DNA of 36,453 bases, taken from assembly GCF_016899775.1 (NCBI RefSeq), contig NZ_JACJJE010000031.1, positions 1 through 36,453 of the forward strand. Direction: 5' to 3'. This DNA comes from Pseudoflavonifractor capillosus. GTDB taxonomy: Bacteria > Bacillota > Clostridia > Oscillospirales > Oscillospiraceae. The position numbers were made by a program, and so were the translations under genes. Below are positions 25,215 through 32,955 of this stretch, in pieces; position 1 is the stretch's first letter; each line of letters begins with the position of its first letter. The notes under the pieces are model-generated. The model had not been told where the DNA came from. It worked only from the letters and a program-made list of their open reading frames with translations, and searched no databases.

Positions 25215-25370
25215 CTAATTGGCGGCCCCCGTAAAACGGGGGTCCGGGGGTAAGGCGAATATGGACACGTAGTGTCCATCCTGAGCCGTCCCCCGGCGGT
25301 TCTTTGGTGACTTTCTGGCCGTCCAGAAAGTCACTCGCCGCCCGCAGGCGGCGAACCCCCTGCGCAAAAC
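25215..25370 (-). repeat. Family 2 structured repeat, copy 3 (core only)
   Basis: The core hairpins are kept: CCCCC/GGGGG (25226-25242), ATGGACAC/GTGTCCAT (25261-25279) inside CCGGGGG/CCCCCGG (25244-25296), GTGACTTTCTGG/CCAGAAAGTCAC (25307-25334) and CGCCGCCCGCAGGCGGCG (25337-25354). The outer linear half seen in copies 1 and 2 is missing. It lies 40 nt before the yhaO-like start, so it may fall in that gene's leader. Confidence 0.75.
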
Positions 25371-25409
25371 CCTCACGGACGCAAACCCTCCCGGAAAGGA
25401 GACAACCCA

Positions 25410-26504
25410 ATGATCAAACTCATCCACGGGGCCGACTTCCACCTGGACAGCCCCTTCTCCGGCCTGGCTCCGGACCAGGCCGCCCAGCGGCGGCGGGAGC
25501 AGCGGGAGCTCCTGGACCGCCTGGCCCAGCTCTCCCGGGAGCGGGAGGCCGACCTGGTGCTCCTAGCTGGCGACCTGCTGGACGGGCGGCAGACCTACCG
25601 GGAGACCGCCCAGGCCCTGGCCCAGACCCTGGGGGAGATTCCATGCCCGGTGCTCATTGCCCCGGGCAACCACGACCCCTATACGGCGAAGTCCCTGTAT
25701 GCCGCCCTGGACTGGCCGGACAACGTCCATATTTTTTCCACAGAGGCCCCGCAGTATGTGGAATTTCCGGCGCTCAAGTGCGCGGTCTGGGGGAGCGCCT
25801 TCACCTCCCCCCACCGGGAGGACGACCCCCTGGCGGGCTTCCGGGCCCAGGCGCCGGAGGGATGGACCAAGCTGGCGGTTCTCCATGGGGAGGTGGAGGG
25901 CAAGGGGGACTACGCCCCCATCTCCAAAGCCTCCATCGCCGGGAGCGGACTGGACTACCTGGCCCTGGGCCACATCCACCAGTGCAGCGGCCTACAGCGG
26001 GAGGGGAACACCTTTTGGGCCTACCCCGGCTGCCCCGAGGGCCGGGGCTTTGACGAGACGGGGGACAAGGGAGTTCTTTACGTCGAGGCAGAGCCGGGGA
26101 ATTGCACGGCGGAGTTCGTCCCCCTGTGCCGCCGCCGGTATCAGATTTTGGAGGCGGACGTCACCGGCGGGGCGGACCCGCTGGAGACCGCCCGGGCTGT
26201 TCTGGCCCCGGCGTTTCAAGAGGACGTGTGCCGCCTGGTGTTCACCGGGGAGCGGGGGGTGGAGCCCCTGGACCTGGAGCGTCTGGCGGAGCAGCTTTTG
26301 GGCCGGTGCTGGGCCCTGAGCCTCCGGGACCGCACCCGGGCGGGCCGGGACCTGTGGGCCCGGATGGAGGAGGACAGCCTGACAGGGCTGTTTCTCCGCT
26401 CCATGGCCGCCCGGTGCCGGAAGGAGCCGGACAACAACATGCTTCAGCAGGCGGTGCGCTTCGGCCTGGCCGCCCTGGAGAACGGAGAGGATATTGTCCC
26501 ATGA
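25410..26504 (+). CDS. YhaO/SbcD-like DNA repair metallophosphoesterase
   Basis: The 364-residue protein has a calcineurin-like nuclease domain: GADFHLDSPF at the start, LLAGDLLDG, APGNHDPY, LHGEVEG near residue 160 and LALGHIHQC near residue 190, followed by a C-terminal capping region. SbcD/Mre11 proteins cut DNA ends together with an SbcC/Rad50 ATPase, and the next gene encodes such a partner. GGAAAGGAG precedes the ATG. Its stop overlaps the next start by ATGA, showing coupling. The match is closest to B. subtilis YhaO rather than to SbcD itself. Confidence 0.92.
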   Translation: MIKLIHGADFHLDSPFSGLAPDQAAQRRREQRELLDRLAQLSREREADLVLLAGDLLDGRQTYRETAQALAQTLGEIPCPVLIAPGNHDPYTAKSLYAALDWPDNVHIFSTEAPQYVEFPALKCAVWGSAFTSPHREDDPLAGFRAQAPEGWTKLAVLHGEVEGKGDYAPISKASIAGSGLDYLALGHIHQCSGLQREGNTFWAYPGCPEGRGFDETGDKGVLYVEAEPGNCTAEFVPLCRRRYQILEADVTGGADPLETARAVLAPAFQEDVCRLVFTGERGVEPLDLERLAEQLLGRCWALSLRDRTRAGRDLWARMEEDSLTGLFLRSMAARCRKEPDNNMLQQAVRFGLAALENGEDIVP

Positions 26505-28765
26505 AGATCAAATCCATGACGGCGGTCTTTGGCAAGCTGACGGGTGAGAAGCTGGAGCTCCAGCCCGGCTTCAACCTGATCGAGGCCCCCAACGAGGGGG
26601 GTAAGTCCACCTGGGCCGCCTTTTTGAAGGCCATGCTCTATGGCATCGACACCCGGGACCGGGACAAGAAGGGGTACCTGGCGGACAAGAACCGGTACCA
26701 GCCTTGGTCCGGCGCCCCCATGGAGGGGGAGATCACCCTGGAGTGGCAGGGGCGGGACATCACCATCCGCCGCTCCCCCAAGGGGAACACCCCCTTCGGG
26801 ACCTTTGAGGCGGTGTATACCGGCACCCAGGAGCCCGTCCCCGGCCTGACCGGGGCCGACTGCGGGGAGCTGCTGCTGGGGGTGGGCCGGGAGGTGTTTG
26901 AGCGCTCTGCCTTTCTGGGGCAGAGCGGCTCCCTGGCCATCCAGTCTGCCCCGGAGCTGGAGCGGCGCATCGCCGCTCTGGTGTCCTCCGGGGAGGAGGA
27001 CGTGTCCTACTCCCAGGCGGAGGGGCGTTTGAAGGAGTGGCTCAACCGGCGGAAGGTGAACAAGAGCGTGGGCCGCATCCCCCAGCTGGAGGGAGAGCTT
27101 GCCCAGGTGAAGGCCAGCCGGGAGGAGCTGGAGCAGCTCACCGGGGCCCTTAACGCCCTGGCGGCGGAGGAGAGGGGCCTGTGCCGGAAGAAGGAGGCCC
27201 TGGAGGCGGAGCTGTCTGCCCATAAGCGTCTGGCTCAGCGGGACCTGGACCGGCGGTTCACCCAGGCCAAGGGGGAGTTGGACCGGGCCCAGGCCGACCT
27301 GGACGCCCTGCGGAAGGAACAGGCCCGGTTCGGGCCCATCCCCCACAAGGAGGAGCTGAAGCGGGCCCAGGGGGAGCTGGCCTATCTGAAAGCCCTGGAG
27401 CCGGAGATCAAACAGGGGGAGGAGGCCCTGGCCCAGGCGGAGGCGGAGCTGGAAGAGGCCCGGACCGCCGCCCGGGATGACCGCTTCCCCGGACAGACGG
27501 TGGAGGAGACCGCGGAGTCCGTCAAAAAAGCGGAGGGGGAGTATGCCGCGGCCCGGAAAAATGCCGGGACCTGGTCGCTCATGGCCAAGCTGGTCCCGGT
27601 GATCGGCGTGCTGGCGGCCGGGGGCATGGCGGTGCTGGCCCTGGCCCAGGGGGACGCCGTCTCCTTTCCCGCCGTCCTCACCGGGGTTCTCTTCCTGGTG
27701 TTCACCCTGGCCCTGGGGGTGTTCAACCACAGTCAGGCCAGACGCAGCCGGGCCTGGGGAGATCAGGTGCTGGACCGCTTCTCGGTCAAAACCCCGGAGG
27801 AACTGGACGGGGTGCTGGAGGACTACCGGGCCCGGGCCGCGGCCGCCGACCAGGCCGCCCAGCAGGTGCGCCTGGTGCGGGAGGGGTTATCGGACCGGCA
27901 GGCCCGGCGGGAGAACAGCCGGAAGGATTTATTTGACTTCGTCCACTCCTTCGCCCCCGAGGTGAAGGACCTGTTTGGCTGCTCCGCCGCCCTGTCCCGG
28001 GCCCTGAATCTGGGGGAGCGGGAGGCGGTGGCCCACACCCGGCTGGAGGGGGCCCAGCGGCTGTATGACGCTTTGAAGGCCCAGGGAGGACAGCTGGAAG
28101 AACTCGGGGCCCCGGAACCGGAGGCCCCTCAGCGCACTATGGAGGAGACCGCCGCCCTGCTGGGTACCGCCCAGGCCGACCTGGAGCGCACCGGCCGGGC
28201 CCTGAGCATGGCCCTGGGCCGTCAAAAGGCGGTGGGCGACCCCGCCGCCCTGGCCGCCCGCCAGGAGGAGCTGGAGGGGGAGCTGGAGCGGCGCAGTCAA
28301 GAGTACCAGGCCATCTCCACCGCTCTGGCCGCCCTGAAAGAGGCCAACGCCCAGCTCCAGGAGCGCTTCTCCCCGGAGCTCAACCGCCGTGCGGGGGAGT
28401 ACCTGGCCCGGCTCACCGGGGAGAAGTACACCAGCCTCTCTCTGAATCGGGAGCTGGAGGCCTCCGCCGCCGGGGCGGGGGATGTGCTCCCCCGCCGCTC
28501 CCTGTTTTTGTCCAAGGGGACGGTGGACCAGGTGTACCTGGCGGTGCGCCTGGCGGTGTACGACCTGTGCCTGCGGGAGCACCATGTGCCCCTCATTCTG
28601 GACGACGCACTGGCTGCCTTCGACCAGGAGCGTATGGAGCGGGCCCTGGACCTGCTGGTGGAGCTTTCCAACGAGGAGCAGATTCTCTTTTTCACCTGCC
28701 AGAGCCGGGAGGGAGCCTATCTGGCCCACACCCCCGGGGTGGAGCGGGTGGCTTTGAACAGTTAA
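26501..28765 (+). CDS. YhaN/SbcC-like AAA ATPase with internal membrane helices
   Basis: The 754-residue ATPase has Walker A (APNEGGKST, residues 29-37), two long coiled-coil arms (about 170-345 and 420-560), and a C-terminal half with the LSKGTVDQVYLAVRLAVYDL signature and Walker B (PLILDDALAAFD). Between the arms, about residues 365-405, are two hydrophobic stretches (LVPVIGVLAAGGMAVLAL and VLTGVLFLVFTLALGVF) that look like a membrane hairpin where Rad50 has its zinc hook. No CxxC hook is visible. YhaN of B. subtilis is also membrane-linked. It is the partner of the upstream nuclease. Confidence 0.9.
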   Translation: MKIKSMTAVFGKLTGEKLELQPGFNLIEAPNEGGKSTWAAFLKAMLYGIDTRDRDKKGYLADKNRYQPWSGAPMEGEITLEWQGRDITIRRSPKGNTPFGTFEAVYTGTQEPVPGLTGADCGELLLGVGREVFERSAFLGQSGSLAIQSAPELERRIAALVSSGEEDVSYSQAEGRLKEWLNRRKVNKSVGRIPQLEGELAQVKASREELEQLTGALNALAAEERGLCRKKEALEAELSAHKRLAQRDLDRRFTQAKGELDRAQADLDALRKEQARFGPIPHKEELKRAQGELAYLKALEPEIKQGEEALAQAEAELEEARTAARDDRFPGQTVEETAESVKKAEGEYAAARKNAGTWSLMAKLVPVIGVLAAGGMAVLALAQGDAVSFPAVLTGVLFLVFTLALGVFNHSQARRSRAWGDQVLDRFSVKTPEELDGVLEDYRARAAAADQAAQQVRLVREGLSDRQARRENSRKDLFDFVHSFAPEVKDLFGCSAALSRALNLGEREAVAHTRLEGAQRLYDALKAQGGQLEELGAPEPEAPQRTMEETAALLGTAQADLERTGRALSMALGRQKAVGDPAALAARQEELEGELERRSQEYQAISTALAALKEANAQLQERFSPELNRRAGEYLARLTGEKYTSLSLNRELEASAAGAGDVLPRRSLFLSKGTVDQVYLAVRLAVYDLCLREHHVPLILDDALAAFDQERMERALDLLVELSNEEQILFFTCQSREGAYLAHTPGVERVALNS

Positions 28766-28788
28766 CTGCGGCAGATTTACGGACAGAC

Positions 28789-28822
28789 GGCCCGGAGGGA
28801 ATACCTCCGGGCCATATTTTTT
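28789..28822 (+). terminator. Terminator of the yhaO/yhaN-like operon
   Basis: GGCCCGGAGG (28789-28798) and CCTCCGGGCC (28804-28813), then ATATTTTTT. Confidence 0.9.
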
Positions 28823-28829
28823 GAAAAAA

Positions 28830-29091
28830 TCCGCCCGGCGGCCGATTGTACAAAAAAAGGACAAGCCCCCTGTGATATGCTGGGCCTGTGGGGCGAGGCG
28901 CGCCCCGGCGGGCGGAACAGGAGTGCGCGTCATGGCCGGTCTGCCGCGAGTACGCCGAAAATTGGAATAAACTTCCTGTATCAGGAGCGTGAAAGCGGGG
29001 CAGAATAGGGTTCAAGCGGACCTGCATTTTGAAAAAGAAAACAGAGACCGTGCTCCGTATCTTTCAAAGGCGGAGAAAAAGAGAGAACATC
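28830..29091 (+). other. Unassigned intergenic stretch, possible ncRNA
   Basis: This stretch of about 260 nt has no supported protein. It begins with TTGTAC and an A7 run, has a TGTGATATG segment that might serve as an extended -10, and carries several small hairpins (GGGGCG/CGCCCC near 28892, CTTCCTG/CAGGAG near 28972). It runs directly into the hairpin at 29092. A transcript from about 28880 ending at that hairpin would be a small RNA of about 240 nt. I could not match it to 6S, SRP, tmRNA or RNase P RNA. Confidence 0.3.
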
Positions 29092-29119
29092 GGACCGCCT
29101 CCCGGCAGGGAGGTGGTCC
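29092..29119 (+). terminator. GC-rich hairpin, left copy of a duplicated pair
   Basis: GGACCGCCTCCC and GGGAGGTGGTCC pair around GGCA. 27 of 28 bases match the hairpin at 29343-29370. Confidence 0.7.
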
Positions 29120-29342
29120 TCAGTTTCTCGAAGAACCTGTGCAAAATAAAATCCGCCTGAGTCAGGGCGGGGGAGCTCGAGGGGGCAGCCGCCCGCCTCG
29201 AGTGGAATCAAATGCCCCGGAAGCCTTGCTGTGCAAGGATTCCGGCAAGCGAAGCGAGGACTTTTGCGCCGCTGTGCGGCGCAAAAGTAACGGCATTTTT
29301 GCAGGCTGTCAGAAAAGTCCTTGGACTTTTCTGACAGCCTGA
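29120..29342 (+). repeat. Family 1 structured element, copy C
   Basis: It begins TCAGTTTCTCGAAGAACC and ends TTTTCTGACAGCCTGAG. Internal stems CCGGAAGCCTTGC/GCAAGGATTCCGG (29217-29245) and ACTTTTGCGCCGC/GCGGCGCAAAAGT (29260-29288), and a perfect 19-bp hairpin at 29302-29341, match copies A and B in position with compensating base changes. It lies exactly between two copies of a local 28-nt hairpin. Confidence 0.82.
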
Positions 29343-29370
29343 GGACCGCCTTCCGGCAGGGAGGTGGTCC
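29343..29370 (+). terminator. GC-rich hairpin, right copy of a duplicated pair
   Basis: GGACCGCCTTCC/GGGAGGTGGTCC, followed by TGTTCGCTTTTTG. The T-run shortly after suggests this was the original terminator. Confidence 0.7.
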
Positions 29371-29613
29371 TGTTCGCTTTTTGCGGCAAAACCGGCAGAT
29401 TTCCCCTGTTTTTGCGCCGTTCTCCAGAGAAAATCTGCAAGTCCCGCCGCCGGGCCGCTTTCCAGACTCTCACATGGAAGCCGTGGAAGGAGCCCCCTGG
29501 TGTGCCGACCGGTCCGGCCGTCCATACTGAACCAAGGCGGCCCGCTTCGGACCGCTGAAATGACGGCGGCCGCTCCCCAAGGAGGGAACGGCTGTCTGGG
29601 GGGTGGAACCTTT

Positions 29614-30744
29614 TTGGAACAGGAAACGAAAAAACGGCCATGGCACGGGCTTCTGGGACCGGCGGCAGGGGCGGCTGCCCTGGGGCTGCTGCTCACCATG
29701 GCCCTGACCGGGGACCGGGCCAGAGCCGCGGCGGCCACGGCGGCGCTGGAGCTGTCCCGGCCGGAGGCGGTGGCGGCCGCGGCCCAGGCGGAGCTGGGGG
29801 ATACGGTGATTCCCCTGGGCCGGGCGGTGGGCATCAAGCTCTTCTCCGACGGCGTGCTGGTGGTGGGGCTGTCCTCCCTGGACACCCCGGAGGGCCCGGC
29901 GTCCCCCGGGCGCACCAGCGGCTTGAAGGCGGGGGACGTGATCACCCACATGGATGGCAGCGAGGTGGACACCATTGAGGAGGTCCAGGACCATCTGGCC
30001 CAGCACCCGGGGGAGAAGATGACCCTCCAGGTCCAGCGGGGGGAGGAGTCCCTTCAGCTGGCCGCCCAGGCGGTGAAGACTACGGCGGGGTCCTATCAGC
30101 TGGGGGTGTGGCTGCGGGACTCCATGGCGGGCATCGGCACCATGACCTTCTATGACCCGGACAGCGGCGTGTTCGCCGCCCTGGGCCACGGCATTAACGA
30201 CGTGGACACCGCCAAGCTCATGCCTCTGGAGACGGGGAGCATCATGGGGGCCACGGTCTCTGACGTGAAGAAGGGGGCCGCCGGGGAGCCGGGGGAGCTC
30301 CACGGGGACTTTGACCTCACCGCCGACTTGGGCACCCTGTATGCCAACACGGAGCAGGGCATCTTCGGGCGGCTGGAGGACGCGGCCCTGGCCCGGGACC
30401 TCCAGCCGGTGGAGGTGGCCGGCCGGGACCAGGTCCAGACGGGCAGGGCCACCATTCTCTCCAACATTGCCGGGGACACGGTGGAGGAGTATGAGGTGGA
30501 GATCACCCACCTGTACCCGGAGAACGCCGGGGACAGCCGGAACCTGATGCTCCGGGTGACCGACCAGCGGCTGCTGGAGGCCACCGGCGGCATCGTCCAG
30601 GGCATGTCAGGCAGCCCCATTCTCCAGAACGGAAAGCTGGTGGGGGCGGTGACCCATGTGCTGGTGAACGACCCCACCCGGGGCTACGGCATTCTGGCGG
30701 AAAACATGCTGGAGACGGCGGCCCAGCGCCTGGGCAGCGCATAA
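29614..30744 (+). CDS. spoIVB: SpoIVB peptidase (S55 family)
   Basis: SpoIVB is a forespore serine protease that crosses the inner forespore membrane and triggers SpoIVFB and sigma-K activation. The product has a short basic N-terminus, one membrane helix, a PDZ domain (SGLKAGDVITHMDGSEVDTI) and the S55 domain with the histidine in LGHGINDVD and the serine in VQGMSGSPIL, ending in GYGILAENMLE. The TTG at 29614 is preferred because GGGGGGTGG lies seven bases before it and it gives a natural anchor sequence of 376 residues; an ATG at 29560 lacks a ribosome site. spo0A, the common downstream neighbour, is not present. Confidence 0.93.
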   Translation: MEQETKKRPWHGLLGPAAGAAALGLLLTMALTGDRARAAAATAALELSRPEAVAAAAQAELGDTVIPLGRAVGIKLFSDGVLVVGLSSLDTPEGPASPGRTSGLKAGDVITHMDGSEVDTIEEVQDHLAQHPGEKMTLQVQRGEESLQLAAQAVKTTAGSYQLGVWLRDSMAGIGTMTFYDPDSGVFAALGHGINDVDTAKLMPLETGSIMGATVSDVKKGAAGEPGELHGDFDLTADLGTLYANTEQGIFGRLEDAALARDLQPVEVAGRDQVQTGRATILSNIAGDTVEEYEVEITHLYPENAGDSRNLMLRVTDQRLLEATGGIVQGMSGSPILQNGKLVGAVTHVLVNDPTRGYGILAENMLETAAQRLGSA

Positions 30745-30747
30745 AAA

Positions 30748-30779
30748 CATCGGGAGGGCATCTGTCTGCCCTCCCGATG
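30748..30779. terminator. Bidirectional terminator after spoIVB
   Basis: CATCGGGAGGGCA and TGCCCTCCCGATG form a 13-bp stem between the converging spoIVB and DUF4250 genes. Confidence 0.88.
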
Positions 30780-30782
30780 TCT

Positions 30783-30956
30783 CTATAGGAACTGATTGCG
30801 CTCCGGGTTATAGTGGTAGTCGATGGCGGCCAGCTTCTCCTCCAGCTGGGCGCGGTCGGCGTCTTCGCTGTGGCACAGCTCGTCCAGGTCGGGGTACAGG
30901 TCCCGGAGCCGGGCGTTGACCACGCTGAGCAGGATTACGGGGTCCTGGGGCAGCAT
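30783..30956 (-). CDS. DUF4250 small protein
   Basis: The 57-residue protein reads MLPQDPVILLSVVNARLRD, then YPDLDELCHS, and ends in YHYNPERNQFL, the full hallmark set of DUF4250, a short clostridial family of unknown role. The ATG at 30956 has GAGGAGG six bases upstream; a start further upstream (to 30998) would lack one. It lies 38 nt downstream of the amidohydrolase gene in the same direction and is likely cotranscribed with it. Confidence 0.88.
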   Translation of the reverse strand: MLPQDPVILLSVVNARLRDLYPDLDELCHSEDADRAQLEEKLAAIDYHYNPERNQFL

Positions 30957-30994
30957 AGGCGTCCTCCTCTCTCTGGCATGTTTTCCTCCGGGGC

Positions 30995-31816
30995 TCACAG
31001 CCCCAGATGGTAGATGCGGTTGGCGTTGTCAAAAAAGACCGGTTCCCAGTATCGCTCCGGCACGATGCGCTGGATATACCCGATGTACTCCCCCAGATTG
31101 ACGATGGGCCAGTCGGTGCCGTACATCACCCGGTCCCAGCAGCCCAGGTAGTTCAGCCAGGTGCGCAGCAGCTCCGCGTAGCCCGCCCGTTCCTGGAAGT
31201 ACACGTCCAGGTCCACCCTGCCCTCCAGCAGGCCGGACAGGTCGGTGGACACGTTTCGGTTTTTCTCCAGCACGGCGGCCGCCTCCTGGAGGAAGGGGTT
31301 GCCGAAGTGGCACATGACGAACTGGGTGCGGCGGTGGTCCGCCGCCGCCTCGTCCAGGGCCAGGGGGTGGCTGTACTTCAGATAGGCCCGGGAGTAGGCG
31401 GTGAGGCCCATGTGGACGGCCACCGGCTTGTCGTACTTCTCCGCCAGGCGGTAGATGGGGTCGTAGATGGGGTCGGTGAGCCAGATTTTGTTGTAGCCGG
31501 GGTAGAGCTTCACGCCGCAGCACTCCTCCCGCTTCAGGTGCTCCTCCACCTGGTCGGGCAGGTCCTCCGGGATGGTCTCCCCTCTCCCCAGTACCAGGCT
31601 GTCCAGCCCCACACAGTAGTGGAACAGGTCCCGGGGATAGTCGTGAAAGCCCACCTCCAGGCTCCGGTTGCCCATGACCACTCCGTGGACCATGTTCAGC
31701 TCCCCGTAGACCTGCCGCAGGTGGTCCACGGAGTTCACATGGCCCACCGCCTCCGCCATGGCGTCGGTCCCGGGCTCGGAGGGAAAGAGGTGCAGATGTG
31801 CGTCGATGATCTTCAT
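30995..31816 (-). CDS. Amidohydrolase 2 family metal-dependent hydrolase
   Basis: The 273-residue TIM-barrel hydrolase (PF04909) starts MKIIDAHLHLFPSEPG with the HxH metal motif, then GVKLYPGYNK, AVHMGLTAYS, MCHFGNPF and a late GTDWPIVNLGEYIGYI with the catalytic aspartate. Relatives hydrolyse or decarboxylate ring compounds and carboxylic acids, so the substrate is open. The ATG at 31816 has AAAGGAG upstream; the longer open frame beyond it overlaps the LysR gene and is not coding. Promoter at 31845-31874. Confidence 0.92.
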   Translation of the reverse strand: MKIIDAHLHLFPSEPGTDAMAEAVGHVNSVDHLRQVYGELNMVHGVVMGNRSLEVGFHDYPRDLFHYCVGLDSLVLGRGETIPEDLPDQVEEHLKREECCGVKLYPGYNKIWLTDPIYDPIYRLAEKYDKPVAVHMGLTAYSRAYLKYSHPLALDEAAADHRRTQFVMCHFGNPFLQEAAAVLEKNRNVSTDLSGLLEGRVDLDVYFQERAGYAELLRTWLNYLGCWDRVMYGTDWPIVNLGEYIGYIQRIVPERYWEPVFFDNANRIYHLGL

Positions 31817-31844
31817 AGCCGCGGCTCCTTTCTGTGCTGGATTG

Positions 31845-31874
31845 ATTATACCCCAGAACGGTCTTCTCTGGCAA
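31845..31874 (-). promoter_or_regulatory. Promoter of the amidohydrolase gene
   Basis: On the minus strand TTGCCA (31869-31874), an 18-nt spacer and a perfect TATAAT (31845-31850). Confidence 0.75.
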
Positions 31875-31896
31875 GCGAGGGAAGAGCGGCCCATGT

Positions 31897-32823
31897 CTAC
31901 AAGAGATGGGCGGACTGGCGGGCAAAGGAGATAAAGTTGGAGATGACGCTCCAGAGATGGGGCTGCTTTAAATAGCCGAAGCGAATTTGGTAGCGGGTGT
32001 GGTCCTGAAAATGGAAAATCTTCAGCGCGTTCTGCTGCGCCGGGGACAAAGTCATCCGCATCAGGTTCTCCGGGCAGAAGCAGGCCCCCGCCCCCTGAGC
32101 GCACAGCTCCAGCAGGGTCTCCATATTATTGGATTCCACTTTGGGGATCGGTATAATTCCGGCCTGTGTCAGCAGCTGGGAGGCGAGGCGGCCGGCGATG
32201 TCCCGCCGCTGGTTCAGCAGGAAGGGACAGTCCTGGAGGGGAGTCAGATCCCCCTGTTCCACGGCGGCGCTCAGCGCCTGGGCGTTCTCTCCGGCCAGGG
32301 CGTTCCAGAGCTCCCCGGCAAGGAGCAGAACCACCTCCTCCTCATAGAAGTCCACAAGCTCCATGCCGGGGACCGCCTCTGGAAAATTGGCGATGGCCAG
32401 GTCAATCTCCCCGTGGGTCAAACGCTCCGAAAGGGCGTCATTGGGGCCCTCTGCTAGCTGAATGGAAATTTTGGGATACTGCCGCTGGAACGGGGCGATC
32501 AGCAGGGGCATGACGGCGTGGCTGCGGGTGGTGGACACCCCGATCCGCAGCACCCCCGCCTGAGCTTGGGCCAGATCGCTGAACTCCCGGTCCATGGAGT
32601 CCAGGTTCCGCTGGATTTCCTGGGCGTACCGGAGGAACACCTGCCCCGCGTAGGTGAGCTCCAGGGGCACCCGGCGGAGGAGCAGCTGGCTGCCCAGCTC
32701 CTGTTCCATTCCCGCGATGTGGGCGCTCAGGGCCTGCTGGGTAATGTGCAGCCGTTCCGCCGCCCGGGTGAAGCTCTGCTCCTGGGTCAGCGTGATAAAA
32801 TAATCCATACTGGAGAGGTTCAT
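31897..32823 (-). CDS. LysR-type transcriptional regulator 2
   Basis: The 308-residue regulator has the LysR helix-turn-helix (DYFITLTQEQSFTRAAERL then HITQQALSAHIAGMEQELG) and an effector domain (VLRIGVSTTRSHAVMPLLI). CGGAGGCGG precedes the ATG. It is divergent from the AEC permease gene across a 132-nt gap that carries two matching dyads and promoters for both genes, so it most likely regulates itself and the permease, possibly in response to a carboxylate (inference). The amidohydrolase downstream has its own promoter. Confidence 0.93.
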   Translation of the reverse strand: MNLSSMDYFITLTQEQSFTRAAERLHITQQALSAHIAGMEQELGSQLLLRRVPLELTYAGQVFLRYAQEIQRNLDSMDREFSDLAQAQAGVLRIGVSTTRSHAVMPLLIAPFQRQYPKISIQLAEGPNDALSERLTHGEIDLAIANFPEAVPGMELVDFYEEEVVLLLAGELWNALAGENAQALSAAVEQGDLTPLQDCPFLLNQRRDIAGRLASQLLTQAGIIPIPKVESNNMETLLELCAQGAGACFCPENLMRMTLSPAQQNALKIFHFQDHTRYQIRFGYLKQPHLWSVISNFISFARQSAHLL

Positions 32824-32840
32824 GGCCGCCGCCTCCGATC

Positions 32841-32885
32841 ACAAGTTTTGCTTGTATTTTATACGAGAATAACTCGTTTTACAAG
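32841..32885. promoter_or_regulatory. Probable LysR operator array
   Basis: Two dyads with the same geometry, ACAAG-N5-CTTGT (32841-32855) and ACGAG-N5-CTCGT (32863-32877), lie 22 bp apart centre to centre, two helical turns. A third half-site ACAAG is at 32881-32885. They overlap both divergent promoters. Confidence 0.6.
32856..32884 (-). promoter_or_regulatory. Promoter of LysR gene 2
   Basis: On the minus strand TTGTAA (32879-32884), a 17-nt spacer and TAAAAT (32856-32861). Confidence 0.6.
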
Positions 32886-32906
32886 TATAAACCCGCCTGA
32901 TATACT
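32878..32906 (+). promoter_or_regulatory. Promoter of the AEC permease gene
   Basis: TTTACA (32878-32883), a 17-nt spacer and TATACT (32901-32906). The -35 overlaps that of the divergent LysR gene. Confidence 0.7.
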
Positions 32907-32955
32907 GACGGTACAGGCGGTGAAAGGGCCGCCCCACTGGAACGGAGGGATCGAC

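Noticed and set aside
24238-25409. CRISPR array in the repeat-rich gap
   Set aside because: Repeats differ in sequence and spacing, are palindromic modules, and there are no regular spacers or cas genes.
28830-29119. 6S, SRP, tmRNA or RNase P RNA
   Set aside because: None of the conserved cores of these RNAs could be found in the stretch.
29592-29613. T-box-like GGGGTGGAACC before spoIVB
   Set aside because: Lacks the following CGCG of the T-box motif, a specifier loop and an antiterminator; it is better read as the ribosome site of spoIVB.
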